From NCBI GenBank assembly GCA_964353335.1, contig CAYGVI010000001.1, forward strand, positions 124,001-188,000: 64,000 bases of DNA, read 5' to 3'. The notes beneath the pieces are model-generated. The model made no database searches. It was given only the letters and a program-made list of their open reading frames with translations, and had not been told where the DNA came from. The stretch is from JAWAAW01 sp964353335. Its GTDB lineage: Archaea > Nanobdellota > Nanobdellia > Woesearchaeales > ARS49. The translations under genes and the position numbers were made by a program. This document shows positions 34,315 to 42,329 of this stretch, one piece after another. Numbering within the stretch: position 1 is the stretch's first letter; each line of letters starts with the position of its first letter.

Positions 34315-35111
34315 TCCTTAAGCCCTTCTGCGAGCAATTTGGAAAGCTCGTCTGTAGAATTGTCAGTTTTTTCCTGCGCAGCATCTTCAACAGGCGCAGT
34401 TTCAGGCACTGGTGTTATTTTTTCCTGCGCTACATCCTCAGCAGCTGCAATTTCAGGCACTGGTGTTATGTTTTCCTGCGAAGTGGTGTTCTGTTCCGGA
34501 AAAACAAGCTCTTCATATGTCGCGTTAAATGATAATGTATTGTCAGCAGGCAAAATAACATTGCCAACAGGCTCGCTGCTTTCTTCCCTTGTTACAGAAG
34601 TCCATGCCCAGAACATTCCGCCAACCACAACAAACAGCACAACCCAAAAAATCCAGCTGTGCGAGAAAAAAGTCTCCCAGACGCTTGTCCTCTGGCGCAA
34701 AACAGGAAAATCCTTGGTGATAATCTCATTTACGTCCTCTTCAACAGGGTCAGGAACCCTTGGCTCTGCAGGAGCTTCTTCAGGCTCGTCATCAGGAACT
34801 TTTTCAGGCGGTTCTTCTTCGAATTCCTGCTTTTCAGAATCAGATTGTGTTTCAGGCTCTGCAGATTTCTCAGCAGGCGCCTCTGTTTGCGCTTCAACAG
34901 GCTTTTCTTCCTGCTGAGGCTGCTTTTCTTCCGGTTCTGTCGGTTGTTCAGGATGTTTTTCTTCCTGCTTTTCCGGCGGTGATTCAGAAACTTCCTCTTT
35001 TGGCTTTATTTTTGGGGTGCAATTGCAGGGCAGAGGCTGTTTTTCCTCTTCTTTTTCCTTTTCAATCTCCTTTCCTATGTCCAAACTCTGGCCGTAACGA
35101 TCCCCCACCAT
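34311..35111 (-). CDS. Membrane protein with long acidic Pro/Glu-rich N-terminal half
   Basis: ATG 35111 lies about 27 nt after a TTTAAATA box; an upstream TTG is rejected. Residues about 10-125 are almost wholly Glu, Pro, Lys, Gln and Ala, probably disordered. One membrane helix follows (WIFWVVLFVVVGGMFWAW, about 152-169). The C-terminal part carries repeats ENITPVPEIAAAEDVAQEKI / KITPVPETAPVEDAAQEKT. CNC near residue 30 could bind metal. Function is unknown. It overlaps the transglutaminase-like gene by 4 nt at their stops. Confidence 0.65.
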   Translation of the reverse strand: MVGDRYGQSLDIGKEIEKEKEEEKQPLPCNCTPKIKPKEEVSESPPEKQEEKHPEQPTEPEEKQPQQEEKPVEAQTEAPAEKSAEPETQSDSEKQEFEEEPPEKVPDDEPEEAPAEPRVPDPVEEDVNEIITKDFPVLRQRTSVWETFFSHSWIFWVVLFVVVGGMFWAWTSVTREESSEPVGNVILPADNTLSFNATYEELVFPEQNTTSQENITPVPEIAAAEDVAQEKITPVPETAPVEDAAQEKTDNSTDELSKLLAEGLKD

Positions 35112-35133
35112 ACACGCCACCAATATGTCCGTC

Positions 35134-35161
35134 TATTTAAAGAAACCGCAACTTTTTTAAG
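35134..35161. promoter_or_regulatory. Divergent TATA boxes
   Basis: TATTTAAAG (35134-35142; CTTTAAATA on the minus strand) faces the gene at 35111. CTTTTTTAAG (about 35152-35161) lies 28 nt before the epimerase ATG at 35185. Confidence 0.55.
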
Positions 35162-35184
35162 AAACCTCCGCATCAAATTCACAT

Positions 35185-36183
35185 ATGCGTGTTTTGGTGA
35201 CAGGAGGGGCGGGATTTATAGGAAGCCATCTTATCAGAAAGCTCCGCGAGCAAAAGCATGATGTTGATGCGATTGACAACCATTCCACCTGCCCTGCTGT
35301 TTCAAAAAGGCGCGAAAAGGAGATTGAGCAGGACCGCGAAGTTGAAGTCTGGAAGATGGATATAAAGGCAACTTACGGCGTCCTCGATGCGCTTGAAAAG
35401 AGGAACAGGGCAAAGAAAACAATAAAAGAGGGCGAGCCTGCGGTTAACGCAATAGTCCACCTTGCTGCGCCGATTTCTGTTGAAGAATCAATGCGCGACC
35501 CTGGCAAATACGCAGATGAAATTTACAAGGGGACAATAAGCGTCATTGATGCTGCAAAGGCAAAAGGTGTGAAGAGGGTTATTCTTGCATCAACAGCCGC
35601 GGTGTACGGCAATCCTGAAAAGATGCCAATAAGCGAATACATAAAGACAGGGCCGCTTTCGCCATACGCAATAAGCAAGCGCGCTGCAGAAAACTATGCG
35701 CACATGGCTGCGAAAAATGACGGGCTTGAAACTGTCATCCTGAGGTTCTTCAATGTTTACGGCCCTGACCAGGACCCCACATCATCTTACAGCGGGGTAA
35801 TCTCTAAGTTCATGGTGCAGGCAAAGGAGAAGAAACCGTTTGTCATTTTTGGCGACGGAAACCAGACAAGGGACTTTGTTTATGTAGGCGATGTCTGCGA
35901 CGGAATAATCGCAGCGCTTTTGGCAAAAGTCGAGCCAGGGCGTGTAATGAACATCGGTTCCGCAAGTGAAACTTCAGTACTCACGCTGGCACAGAAAATC
36001 GCGAAAATCTCAGGCGAACCATATGAGATTGAGAAAAAAGAGGCAAGAAAGGGTGAAATCCTGCGCTCTGTTGCTTCGATTGAGTGGGCAAAGAAGCATA
36101 TCGGCTATGAGCCAAAGGTTTTTCTTGATGAAGGGCTGAAGATGACTTGGGAATATTTCAATGCACATCACAAGCCCAACTGA
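35185..36183 (+). CDS. NAD-dependent nucleotide-sugar epimerase/dehydratase (GalE-like)
   Basis: The extended SDR fold is clear: GGAGFIGSH near the N-terminus, STAAVYG with the catalytic Ser/Thr, YAISK with catalytic Tyr and Lys, RFFNVYGPDQDP, and GDGNQTRDFVYVGDV. The 332-residue length is standard. It most likely interconverts a UDP-sugar for glycan or glycoprotein synthesis, consistent with the many sequon-rich surface proteins in this window. The exact substrate cannot be told. Residues 60-90 hold a Lys/Arg-rich insertion. Confidence 0.9.
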   Translation: MRVLVTGGAGFIGSHLIRKLREQKHDVDAIDNHSTCPAVSKRREKEIEQDREVEVWKMDIKATYGVLDALEKRNRAKKTIKEGEPAVNAIVHLAAPISVEESMRDPGKYADEIYKGTISVIDAAKAKGVKRVILASTAAVYGNPEKMPISEYIKTGPLSPYAISKRAAENYAHMAAKNDGLETVILRFFNVYGPDQDPTSSYSGVISKFMVQAKEKKPFVIFGDGNQTRDFVYVGDVCDGIIAALLAKVEPGRVMNIGSASETSVLTLAQKIAKISGEPYEIEKKEARKGEILRSVASIEWAKKHIGYEPKVFLDEGLKMTWEYFNAHHKPN

Positions 36184-36222
36184 TGCAAAAGCCTTAAAAG
36201 CCCTCCTTCCAGCCACTCTAAT

Positions 36223-37230
36223 ATGCGCATCGCAATAGGAAAGGTTGACACACCTGATGAGTTTCTTGAAACCGCGTTCCACAAAGCGCGGCAGTCAGCA
36301 GGGCGCTCAAGGGGCACTTTGAAAGGAAAAGGGCTTACGCGCCTGATTAAGTCGCGCGCCCTTGAAATGACAAAGATTGTTGTTTCCTCTGACATACTTA
36401 TTTCAAAGCTTAAGGCGATAGTTGACGGCTTTCCAAGCCTTGACCAGCTCGCGCCGTTCTACAGGGAGCTGGTCAACTGCACAATGGACCCTGACGCATA
36501 CAAAAAATCACTCGGAGCAGTTGACTGGGCGGCAGGGCAGATAAAGAAAATTGCGAAATTGTCGCGCGACAAGATAAAGGCATCCAGGGACCTTGGCAAT
36601 GTCACCAGCACACGCGCGGCATTTTACGGCAGGGCTGCGTCCGTGCTTAAGCAGGTAAAAAAAGAGCTTGCATACCTTGAGGAATGCCGCAGGACAATCA
36701 GGGAATTCCCGTCGATAAAAACAGACATGCCGACAGTTGTCATCGCAGGCTACCCCAATGTAGGCAAAAGCACTCTCCTGAAGGCTTTGACAGGCGCAAA
36801 TCCCAAAATCGCGCCATACCCGTTCACTACAAAGCAGCTTATGTTCGGCTATGCTGACAAGATTCAGTTCATTGACACGCCAGGGCTCCTTGACAAGCCG
36901 TTCGCAAAGAGAAACCCTGTTGAAAAGCAGGCAATACTTGCGCTAAAGCACCTTGCAACCCTGATTGTGTTTGTGATTGACCCGACAGAATTCTGCGGCT
37001 ACCCGCTCAATTCGCAGATTGAGCTCCTTCACCAGGTTCAGGCGCTGTTCAAAATGCCCATGCTCGTTGTAATGACAAAGCTTGACCTCGCAAAGCCAGA
37101 ACAGGTTTCTGCAGCGCAAAAAGAGGCAGGACAGGAAACAGCAGATGTTGACACCACAAAGCGGCAAAGCGTTGAAAAGCTCCTTGCAACTATCGGAAAA
37201 ACCTTACGCGGGATCCAAAAATCTTCCTGA
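36223..37230 (+). CDS. Nog1-family ribosome-assembly GTPase
   Basis: The N-terminal helical domain (about 1-160) precedes an Obg/Nog1-type G domain. G1 is GYPNVGKSTLLKALTGA (about 181-197), switch I is APYPFTTKQLMFGY, G3 is DTPGLLD, and G4 is TKLD (about 285). Archaeal and eukaryotic Nog1 acts in large-subunit maturation. At 335 residues it is the typical archaeal size. A TATA-like CCTTAAAAGCC lies about 25 nt before the ATG. Its 3' end overlaps the convergent membrane-protein gene by 41 nt. Confidence 0.93.
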   Translation: MRIAIGKVDTPDEFLETAFHKARQSAGRSRGTLKGKGLTRLIKSRALEMTKIVVSSDILISKLKAIVDGFPSLDQLAPFYRELVNCTMDPDAYKKSLGAVDWAAGQIKKIAKLSRDKIKASRDLGNVTSTRAAFYGRAASVLKQVKKELAYLEECRRTIREFPSIKTDMPTVVIAGYPNVGKSTLLKALTGANPKIAPYPFTTKQLMFGYADKIQFIDTPGLLDKPFAKRNPVEKQAILALKHLATLIVFVIDPTEFCGYPLNSQIELLHQVQALFKMPMLVVMTKLDLAKPEQVSAAQKEAGQETADVDTTKRQSVEKLLATIGKTLRGIQKSS

Positions 37231-37714
37231 AATGCGACATCAGCGCGTACTCACGCTCCATCTTTCCCGCGATTGATATCAGGACAAAGCCAAGCAGTAT
37301 GTAAACCGCGATAAACAACCAGACTTTTGGCAGGACATCATTCAGGTAGGACTCAACAAGCGGCTCAACCTTTCCAAAGCCAACAACAAGTTTTGCAATA
37401 AAGCCAAGCACTGTTTGCGGGTCCACGATCATGAAAACAAGGGCGCCAATGCCCGGAAGCAAAGTCATCCAACCCAATGACGCCAGCGTGTGCGCAAGAT
37501 TCCTGTGGTAAACAAGCAGGACAAAAGCGCTGAGGAACAGAAGCCCAAGCGCAGTCCAGGGCAGGTACTGGAGGCTGGCTGGAATCTCCGCAGGGCGCGT
37601 TGTCAAAAGCATTGCGCCAAAAGGAATCAGCGTTGTAAGCGACGCAAAATACAGCAGCTTTGCAATCCATCCGATGATAAACCCTGTAAAACTGAACCTC
37701 CGATATGGCAGCAT
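37190..37714 (-). CDS. Hypothetical polytopic membrane protein
   Basis: ATG 37714 (MLPYRRFSFTGFIIGW) is chosen because the TATA box (37735-37747) lies 27 nt upstream of it and inside the frame extended to ATG 37759. About four to five membrane segments are visible, with a conserved-looking loop (FGKVEPLVESYLNDVLPK) before the last. The protein ends in a basic tail (REYALMSHFRKIFGSRVRF). It resembles Yip1-like membrane proteins in layout only. Function is unknown. Confidence 0.6.
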   Translation of the reverse strand: MLPYRRFSFTGFIIGWIAKLLYFASLTTLIPFGAMLLTTRPAEIPASLQYLPWTALGLLFLSAFVLLVYHRNLAHTLASLGWMTLLPGIGALVFMIVDPQTVLGFIAKLVVGFGKVEPLVESYLNDVLPKVWLFIAVYILLGFVLISIAGKMEREYALMSHFRKIFGSRVRFFR

Positions 37715-37734
37715 ATCCTGTGCAGAGACCAAAA

Positions 37735-37747
37735 GGTATAAATAACC
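37735..37747. promoter_or_regulatory. Shared bidirectional TATA box
   Basis: GGTATAAATAACC is near-palindromic. It lies 27 nt from the leftward ATG (37714) and about 34 nt from the rightward ATG (37775), which also has GAGGTG (37762-37767). One box appears to serve both directions. Confidence 0.5.
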
Positions 37748-37774
37748 TTCTTTCTGCATTAGAGGTGAAAAAAG

Positions 37775-38731
37775 ATGGTGATAGTAACAATAGCCTGGTT
37801 TTTAGGAGCTTGCATACTCCTCATTATTGCAGGTGCTGTCCTTCTAAGGAGCCTTTCAAGGCTTGCAGCATTCCTCAGGATTAACGAGTTCATTGCAGCA
37901 TTTATTTTGATGGCTTTCTGCACTTCCCTGCCTGAATTGTTCATCGGGATAAACTCCGCTCTGGCAGGAAAGCCAGCCCTTTCGCTTGGAAATGTTATCG
38001 GCTCCAATATAATAGAGCTGACCCTTGTTGCAGGCATAGCAATAGTGCTCGCAAGGGGAATAAGGATGGAGCGCAGGTTTATGCGAAAGGAAGTGTACGG
38101 AATGGTGCTGCTCGCGGCATTGCCCATGCTTCTTATGTTCCTTGGAAAGGAGCTTTCAAGGCTTGACGGGCTTATCCTCCTTGGCGCGTTCGCAATATAC
38201 TTTTACGAAATGATTACTTCAAAGCACGCAAATTTCCACCAGCACGTGCGGGAAAGGGACTCGCACTGGATTGCGCTCGGCACATTCCTCCTTTTCCTTG
38301 CCAGCGCAACAGCACTGTATTTCAGCGCAAAATGGGTTGTCTCATACGGCTCAGAGCTTGCAGGAGCGCTTGGGCTTCCGCCATTGCTGATTGGATTGTT
38401 CTTTGTCTCGCTTGGAACAACACTTCCTGACCTCACATTCAGCGCAAGGGCTGTGCTCTCAAAGCACTCGACGCTCGCAATAGGCGACCTTGTCGGAGCC
38501 GTTGTTGTCAATTCAACAGTTGTGCTTGGAGTAGCTGCGCTGATATGCCCGATTACAAACTCATTCGCGCTGTTCATAACAAGCGCGGCTTTCCTCATTG
38601 CGATAACCTTCCTATTTGCCACGTTTACAGCAAGCGGAGACAGGCTGACCTGGAGGGAAGGAATGTCATTGATTATGTTCTACGTTGTTTTCGTGCTTGT
38701 CGAACTAAGCCTTCAGAACTATTTCGGTTAG
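37775..38731 (+). CDS. CaCA-family sodium/calcium exchanger
   Basis: The 318 residues have about ten membrane segments in two inverted halves. The first alpha-repeat is AFCTSLPELFIGINSALAG with LGNVIGSNIIEL. The second is VSLGTTLPDLTFSARAVLS with IGDLVGAVVVNSTVVLGV. The Glu of repeat 1 is kept (LPELF), while repeat 2 has Asp (LPDLT), an accepted variant among prokaryotic exchangers. It would export Ca against a Na or H gradient. The next gene's promoter lies just after its stop. Confidence 0.92.
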   Translation: MVIVTIAWFLGACILLIIAGAVLLRSLSRLAAFLRINEFIAAFILMAFCTSLPELFIGINSALAGKPALSLGNVIGSNIIELTLVAGIAIVLARGIRMERRFMRKEVYGMVLLAALPMLLMFLGKELSRLDGLILLGAFAIYFYEMITSKHANFHQHVRERDSHWIALGTFLLFLASATALYFSAKWVVSYGSELAGALGLPPLLIGLFFVSLGTTLPDLTFSARAVLSKHSTLAIGDLVGAVVVNSTVVLGVAALICPITNSFALFITSAAFLIAITFLFATFTASGDRLTWREGMSLIMFYVVFVLVELSLQNYFG

Positions 38732-38740
38732 CGCAAGTAT

Positions 38741-38749
38741 TTTATATTA
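38741..38749 (+). promoter_or_regulatory. TATA box of EndoQ gene
   Basis: TTTATATTA is centred 25 nt before the ATG at 38770. It rules out longer in-frame starts that would lie inside the exchanger gene. Confidence 0.6.
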
Positions 38750-38769
38750 CTGATTTCGCTGACGATGTT

Positions 38770-40059
38770 ATGAGGGTGGTGGCAGATTTACACATTCACA
38801 GCAGATTCTCAAGAGCCTGCTCAAAACAGACAGACATTCCCAACCTTGAGAAATATGCAAAGCTGAAAGGGCTTGGTCTTCTTGGAACAGGAGACTTCCA
38901 GCACCCTAAATGGGGCCCTGAAATAAAACAGGAACTTACAGAAATTTCAGGAACAGGAGTTTACCAGACAAAAACAGGATTTCCATTTATTCACCAGACA
39001 GAAATATCGCTGGTTTACACAGACGCAGGCAAAGGAAGGCGCGTTCACCACGTTGTTTTGGCGCCGTCAAGAGAAGTTGTTGACCAAATAACAGAGGCGC
39101 TTTCAAAAAAAGGGCGCATTGACTATGACGGAAGACCCATATTCAACATTTCCTCTGCTGACTTTGTTTCTATGCTGCGCGCAATTTCAGAAGACATTGA
39201 GGTTATTCCTGCGCACGCGTGGACTCCGTGGTTTGGCGTGTTCGGCGACAAAAGCGGATATGACTCGCTCAAGGACTGCTTCCACGACCAGACAAAGCAC
39301 GTGCACGCAATTGAGACAGGAATCAGCAGCGACCCTGCGATGAACAGAAGGCTTTCACAGCTGGACAGCATCAACATCATCTCATCTTCAGACATGCACT
39401 CATTCTGGCCCTGGAGGATTGGCAGGGAAGCAACAGTCTTTGATGTCAAGGAGCTAACTTACAATAATATTCTAAAGGCAATAAGGACAGGAGAAGGGCT
39501 TGCCGGCACAATAGAATTTTTCCCGGAAGAAGGCAAGTATCATTATGACGGCCACAGATTGTGCGGTGTCGTGATGAGCCCTGCAGAGGCAAACAAAGTG
39601 AACAAAATATGCCCTGTGTGCAAAAAGGAACTGACAATCGGAGTCGCGCACCGCGTTGAAGAGCTCGCAGACCGCGCAGAAGGTGAAAAAGTGCCAAACC
39701 TCAAGCCGTTCCACAGGATTATTCCGCTTTCAGAGCTTATTTCAGCTGCAATCGGCAGCCCTGTTGCATCAAAATACACATTCAAGGCATACTATGACAT
39801 TGTTGGAAAGTTTGGAAACGAATTCACAGTCCTGCTTGACGCAACAGAAGAAGAACTGGCAAAGGCAGCAGATGCAAAAATTGTCGAGTTCATAATGCGC
39901 AACAGAAAACAGGAAATAAAATGGCATCCTGGCTATGACGGAGAATACGGCCACCCGATATTTGACGAGAACGCGCCAATTCCAAAGCCGAAAATAAAGC
40001 CAGCGCCAATCCAGGATACGCCAGCAAAGCCAATACAGCGCGGATTAGGCGATTTCTGA
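38770..40059 (+). CDS. Endonuclease Q (PHP-domain deaminated-DNA endonuclease)
   Basis: The 429-residue protein matches the TIGR00375/EndoQ family. The PHP domain begins VADLHIHSRFSRACSK. Further metal ligands are seen in GTGDFQHPKW, HQTEIS, VIPAHAWTPWFGVFG, AIETGISSDP and SSSDMHSFWPWRIG. A zinc-finger segment has CPVCKKELTIGVAHR. The C-terminus IQRGLGDF fits a PCNA-interacting peptide (QxxLxxF). The enzyme nicks DNA 5' of deaminated bases. A longer frame upstream is rejected in favour of the leaderless ATG. Confidence 0.93.
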   Translation: MRVVADLHIHSRFSRACSKQTDIPNLEKYAKLKGLGLLGTGDFQHPKWGPEIKQELTEISGTGVYQTKTGFPFIHQTEISLVYTDAGKGRRVHHVVLAPSREVVDQITEALSKKGRIDYDGRPIFNISSADFVSMLRAISEDIEVIPAHAWTPWFGVFGDKSGYDSLKDCFHDQTKHVHAIETGISSDPAMNRRLSQLDSINIISSSDMHSFWPWRIGREATVFDVKELTYNNILKAIRTGEGLAGTIEFFPEEGKYHYDGHRLCGVVMSPAEANKVNKICPVCKKELTIGVAHRVEELADRAEGEKVPNLKPFHRIIPLSELISAAIGSPVASKYTFKAYYDIVGKFGNEFTVLLDATEEELAKAADAKIVEFIMRNRKQEIKWHPGYDGEYGHPIFDENAPIPKPKIKPAPIQDTPAKPIQRGLGDF

Positions 40060-40105
40060 AGTAATATAAAGACCGCTCTGTTCGCTACAGCCAGGGGGGA
40101 GTGAA

Positions 40106-40603
40106 GTGAATACCAAAAAAATAGATTACCCATACATTCCAGAAGGCAGGACAATTGAATATGTGCCTGCAAGCAATTTCTATATCAGGGTAGCAATGGA
40201 ATTCGCAAGGCTTGAGTCACTTGATAAAGTCCACCCGACAGGAAGCGTTGTTGTGAGGGATGACAAAATAATCGGCTTTGGGGCAAACGGGACAGACTAT
40301 CACGATAAAAACGGCTGTGAGCGCAAGCGCCTTAAAAGCCTGACAGGGCAGGACTATGAAAAATGCGAAGGCTGCCACCCAAAGAACCACAGCGAGCCAA
40401 GGGCAATTAATGACGCAAGGTCAGGCGGCAACAGCCCAGAAAATGCAGACCTTTACCTCTGGGGCCACTGGTGGTGCTGCAAGTGGTGCTGGGACTCAAT
40501 ATTAGATGGAAAAATCAGGCAGGTCTATCTTCTTGAAAACAGTGAAGTTTTGTTTGACAGGGAGCGCGAAGGCAACATAATCGGCAGGCAGTTCAAGAAT
40601 TAA
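40106..40603 (+). CDS. Cytidine/deoxycytidylate deaminase-like protein
   Basis: The GTG start at 40106 follows an SD-like GGGGGGA. The 165-residue protein has the deaminase core: GSVVVRDDKIIGFGANG, the zinc ligand/Glu motif in HSEPRAIND (HxE, with Ser in place of the common Ala), and the Cys pair in WCCKWCWDSI (normally PCxxC). The additional CERKRLKS and CEGCHPK Cys may hold a second zinc as in dCMP deaminases. It probably deaminates a cytosine nucleotide. Being next to EndoQ suggests a nucleotide-quality or DNA-repair context. Confidence 0.8.
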   Translation: MNTKKIDYPYIPEGRTIEYVPASNFYIRVAMEFARLESLDKVHPTGSVVVRDDKIIGFGANGTDYHDKNGCERKRLKSLTGQDYEKCEGCHPKNHSEPRAINDARSGGNSPENADLYLWGHWWCCKWCWDSILDGKIRQVYLLENSEVLFDREREGNIIGRQFKN

Positions 40604-41640
40604 CCGCCCTTCTCAACCATTTCGTGCACTGCGAGGTTGAAATCCCTTGTTATGTCACAGCAGAACTCGCGGCATATTGGGTCTTCTGAGGGATTGCGCC
40701 TGATTGCGAATTCAAATGCCTGGTCTGCCTGCGCAGCAAGGCTTTCAGACCTCCTGCCCAATGGTTTTCCTTTTTCCCTGAAATAAATATCACAAGGCCA
40801 ATAATGCTCAGGACCATAAACGCGCTCATCCATACAAATATAGCACCTTGTTCCGGCATACTTTTTGTCCTTCAAGCCGCGCATTGTTGCAAAATGCCCA
40901 AGGCGGTAATTGAAAAAGTTGTATTTTTCCCTCAAGGCGCCGCTTTTCTCGGCAAGGCGCTGTATTTTTGCCTTTTGCTCATCAGTCATTGAGTGCATCA
41001 ACCTTGTTGTTGGAATCAGCTTGAAATCATCAGGGCGAAGACCTGAAACAAAATTCGCAATATCCTCCACGCGTGAAATATTATTGTCGCACACAACAAC
41101 ATTGATTGTCAGATAAACATCTTTTCCAGCATCACGCATCCCCACAAGCCCGCCGACTGTTTCAACAATCTGCTCAAAAGTGTTTTTTCTCCCAGTCATC
41201 TGGTCGCATTCTGACTGATTGTCAGTGTTAAGAGTCACATAAAAGAATTTTGCGCCGTTCTCAACCAGTTTCTTGTACAATTCAGGGCTTCCTGTGCCAT
41301 TTGTTGACAAAGAACTGGTCATTCCCCTCTCCTGCGCTGTCGCGACAATCTCCTCAAGCCCGTCAAATATTGTCACCTCGCCGCCTGTCAGGTGGAGGTA
41401 TTTGCACTTGAAATCAGCAAGCCTTTCAACAACCTTTTTTGCCTCATCAATGCCAAAATCACGCTGGGTGTACTGCGCCCTTTTGCAGTAAAGGCAGTTG
41501 AAATTGCACCTCTCGGTCAGGAAAAGAACACCCCTGCCGGTAACGTCATAAGCAGGCACTTTTCCCAAAAAGCATTTTGCAAGCTTTTCTGCGCGGGCAT
41601 TGTTTATGCTGTAAGCGTGCAGTGCCTCAATGTTTTGCAT
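40600..41640 (-). CDS. Radical SAM protein (MoaA/SPASM-like)
   Basis: ATG 41640 is preferred to a TTG upstream. The 4Fe-4S motif C-x3-C-x2-C is in TERCNFNCLYCKRA, followed by HLTGGEVTIFDG (GGE motif) and SLSTNGTGSP, as in MoaA-like enzymes. The C-terminal third has more Cys (RCYICMDERVYGPEHYWPCD, DPICREFCCD) that may bind auxiliary clusters, SPASM-like. The substrate is unknown. The gene overlaps the upstream one by 14 nt (coupled) and the deaminase stop by 4 nt (convergent). Confidence 0.85.
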   Translation of the reverse strand: MQNIEALHAYSINNARAEKLAKCFLGKVPAYDVTGRGVLFLTERCNFNCLYCKRAQYTQRDFGIDEAKKVVERLADFKCKYLHLTGGEVTIFDGLEEIVATAQERGMTSSLSTNGTGSPELYKKLVENGAKFFYVTLNTDNQSECDQMTGRKNTFEQIVETVGGLVGMRDAGKDVYLTINVVVCDNNISRVEDIANFVSGLRPDDFKLIPTTRLMHSMTDEQKAKIQRLAEKSGALREKYNFFNYRLGHFATMRGLKDKKYAGTRCYICMDERVYGPEHYWPCDIYFREKGKPLGRRSESLAAQADQAFEFAIRRNPSEDPICREFCCDITRDFNLAVHEMVEKGG

Positions 41641-42238
41641 TCTGCACCTCAAGGTAATTCTTCAGCACAGAATATTCCCTGTCAAGGTCCTGCTTGTCAG
41701 GAACGTGCACAAATGAGGCAAAAGCAACATCGCTCTGGCCGTAATAATGAATCCTGTAAAACTTTATTGGACCGAGAACGTGCCTGAGAGGAATCTTGAA
41801 GTCATGCGGATTTGACAGGTCAACGGTCTCCTTGTCAAGGATTAGGCATTTTGTCCTGTGGCTCATTTTCATGTCCTCAAACGCGAGCCAGAAATAATTC
41901 TGCGGAATCTCAGTTCCCTGCCTTGGCTTAAACCTGTAAATGCTTGCAGCAAGCAGGACATAGTCAGAAATATCGTGCTCTTGTGCAATTTTGATGCCGT
42001 TAAATTTGATAAAATGCTTTATCTGCTCCTCAAGCGGCATCCCGCTGGGCTTTATCAGAACAAAAGGATTGCCTTCTTTTGGGCAGATGTCAGGCTTGAT
42101 GCTGTTCCTGACAAGGTCGTCATACTTGCTCAGGTTCATGTCAGGAAGCCAGATGTCCTCAGGAAAATAGCTGTCAAAGAACTCCTTAAATGTCAGGTTG
42201 TTCCATCTCCAGGCAAGCCTTTTGAGGATTTTCCCCAT
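41627..42238 (-). CDS. Hypothetical protein with weak NDP-kinase-like pattern, coupled to radical SAM gene
   Basis: ATG 42238 is chosen because a TATA box (42261-42270) lies 28 nt upstream; several further upstream starts (to 42391) would run past it into the divergent lipoprotein gene. The 203-residue protein has FVLIKPSGMPLEEQIKHFI, GIKIAQEHDIS, and later GPIKFYRIHYYG with ASFVHVPDKQDLDREYSVL. These segments follow the order of NDP kinase elements (VLLKPDA, GLKIVGMK, GTIRGDY, NLIHASD) but without a clear catalytic His context. It could be a substrate or partner of the radical SAM enzyme. Confidence 0.5.
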   Translation of the reverse strand: MGKILKRLAWRWNNLTFKEFFDSYFPEDIWLPDMNLSKYDDLVRNSIKPDICPKEGNPFVLIKPSGMPLEEQIKHFIKFNGIKIAQEHDISDYVLLAASIYRFKPRQGTEIPQNYFWLAFEDMKMSHRTKCLILDKETVDLSNPHDFKIPLRHVLGPIKFYRIHYYGQSDVAFASFVHVPDKQDLDREYSVLKNYLEVQNAKH

Positions 42239-42260
42239 ATCAGATAACATGGTTCTATGC

Positions 42261-42308
42261 TTATAAAGCTGGCGTTGTCTGGACTGCTGCAACACACGCG
42301 TATAAACC
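42261..42308. promoter_or_regulatory. Two TATA boxes of divergent genes
   Basis: TTATAAAGCT (42261-42270; AGCTTTATAA on the minus strand) sits 28 nt from ATG 42238. CGTATAAACC (about 42299-42308) sits 26 nt from ATG 42330. Together they fix both starts as leaderless. Confidence 0.6.
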
Positions 42309-42329
42309 CAGAATACATCCCTGTCTTTC

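Noticed and set aside
34339..34917. 192-codon plus-strand Ser/Gly/Thr-rich frame antisense to the acidic membrane protein
   Set aside because: Mirror of a Glu/Pro-rich low-complexity frame; it lacks initiation signals, while the minus gene has a well-placed TATA box.
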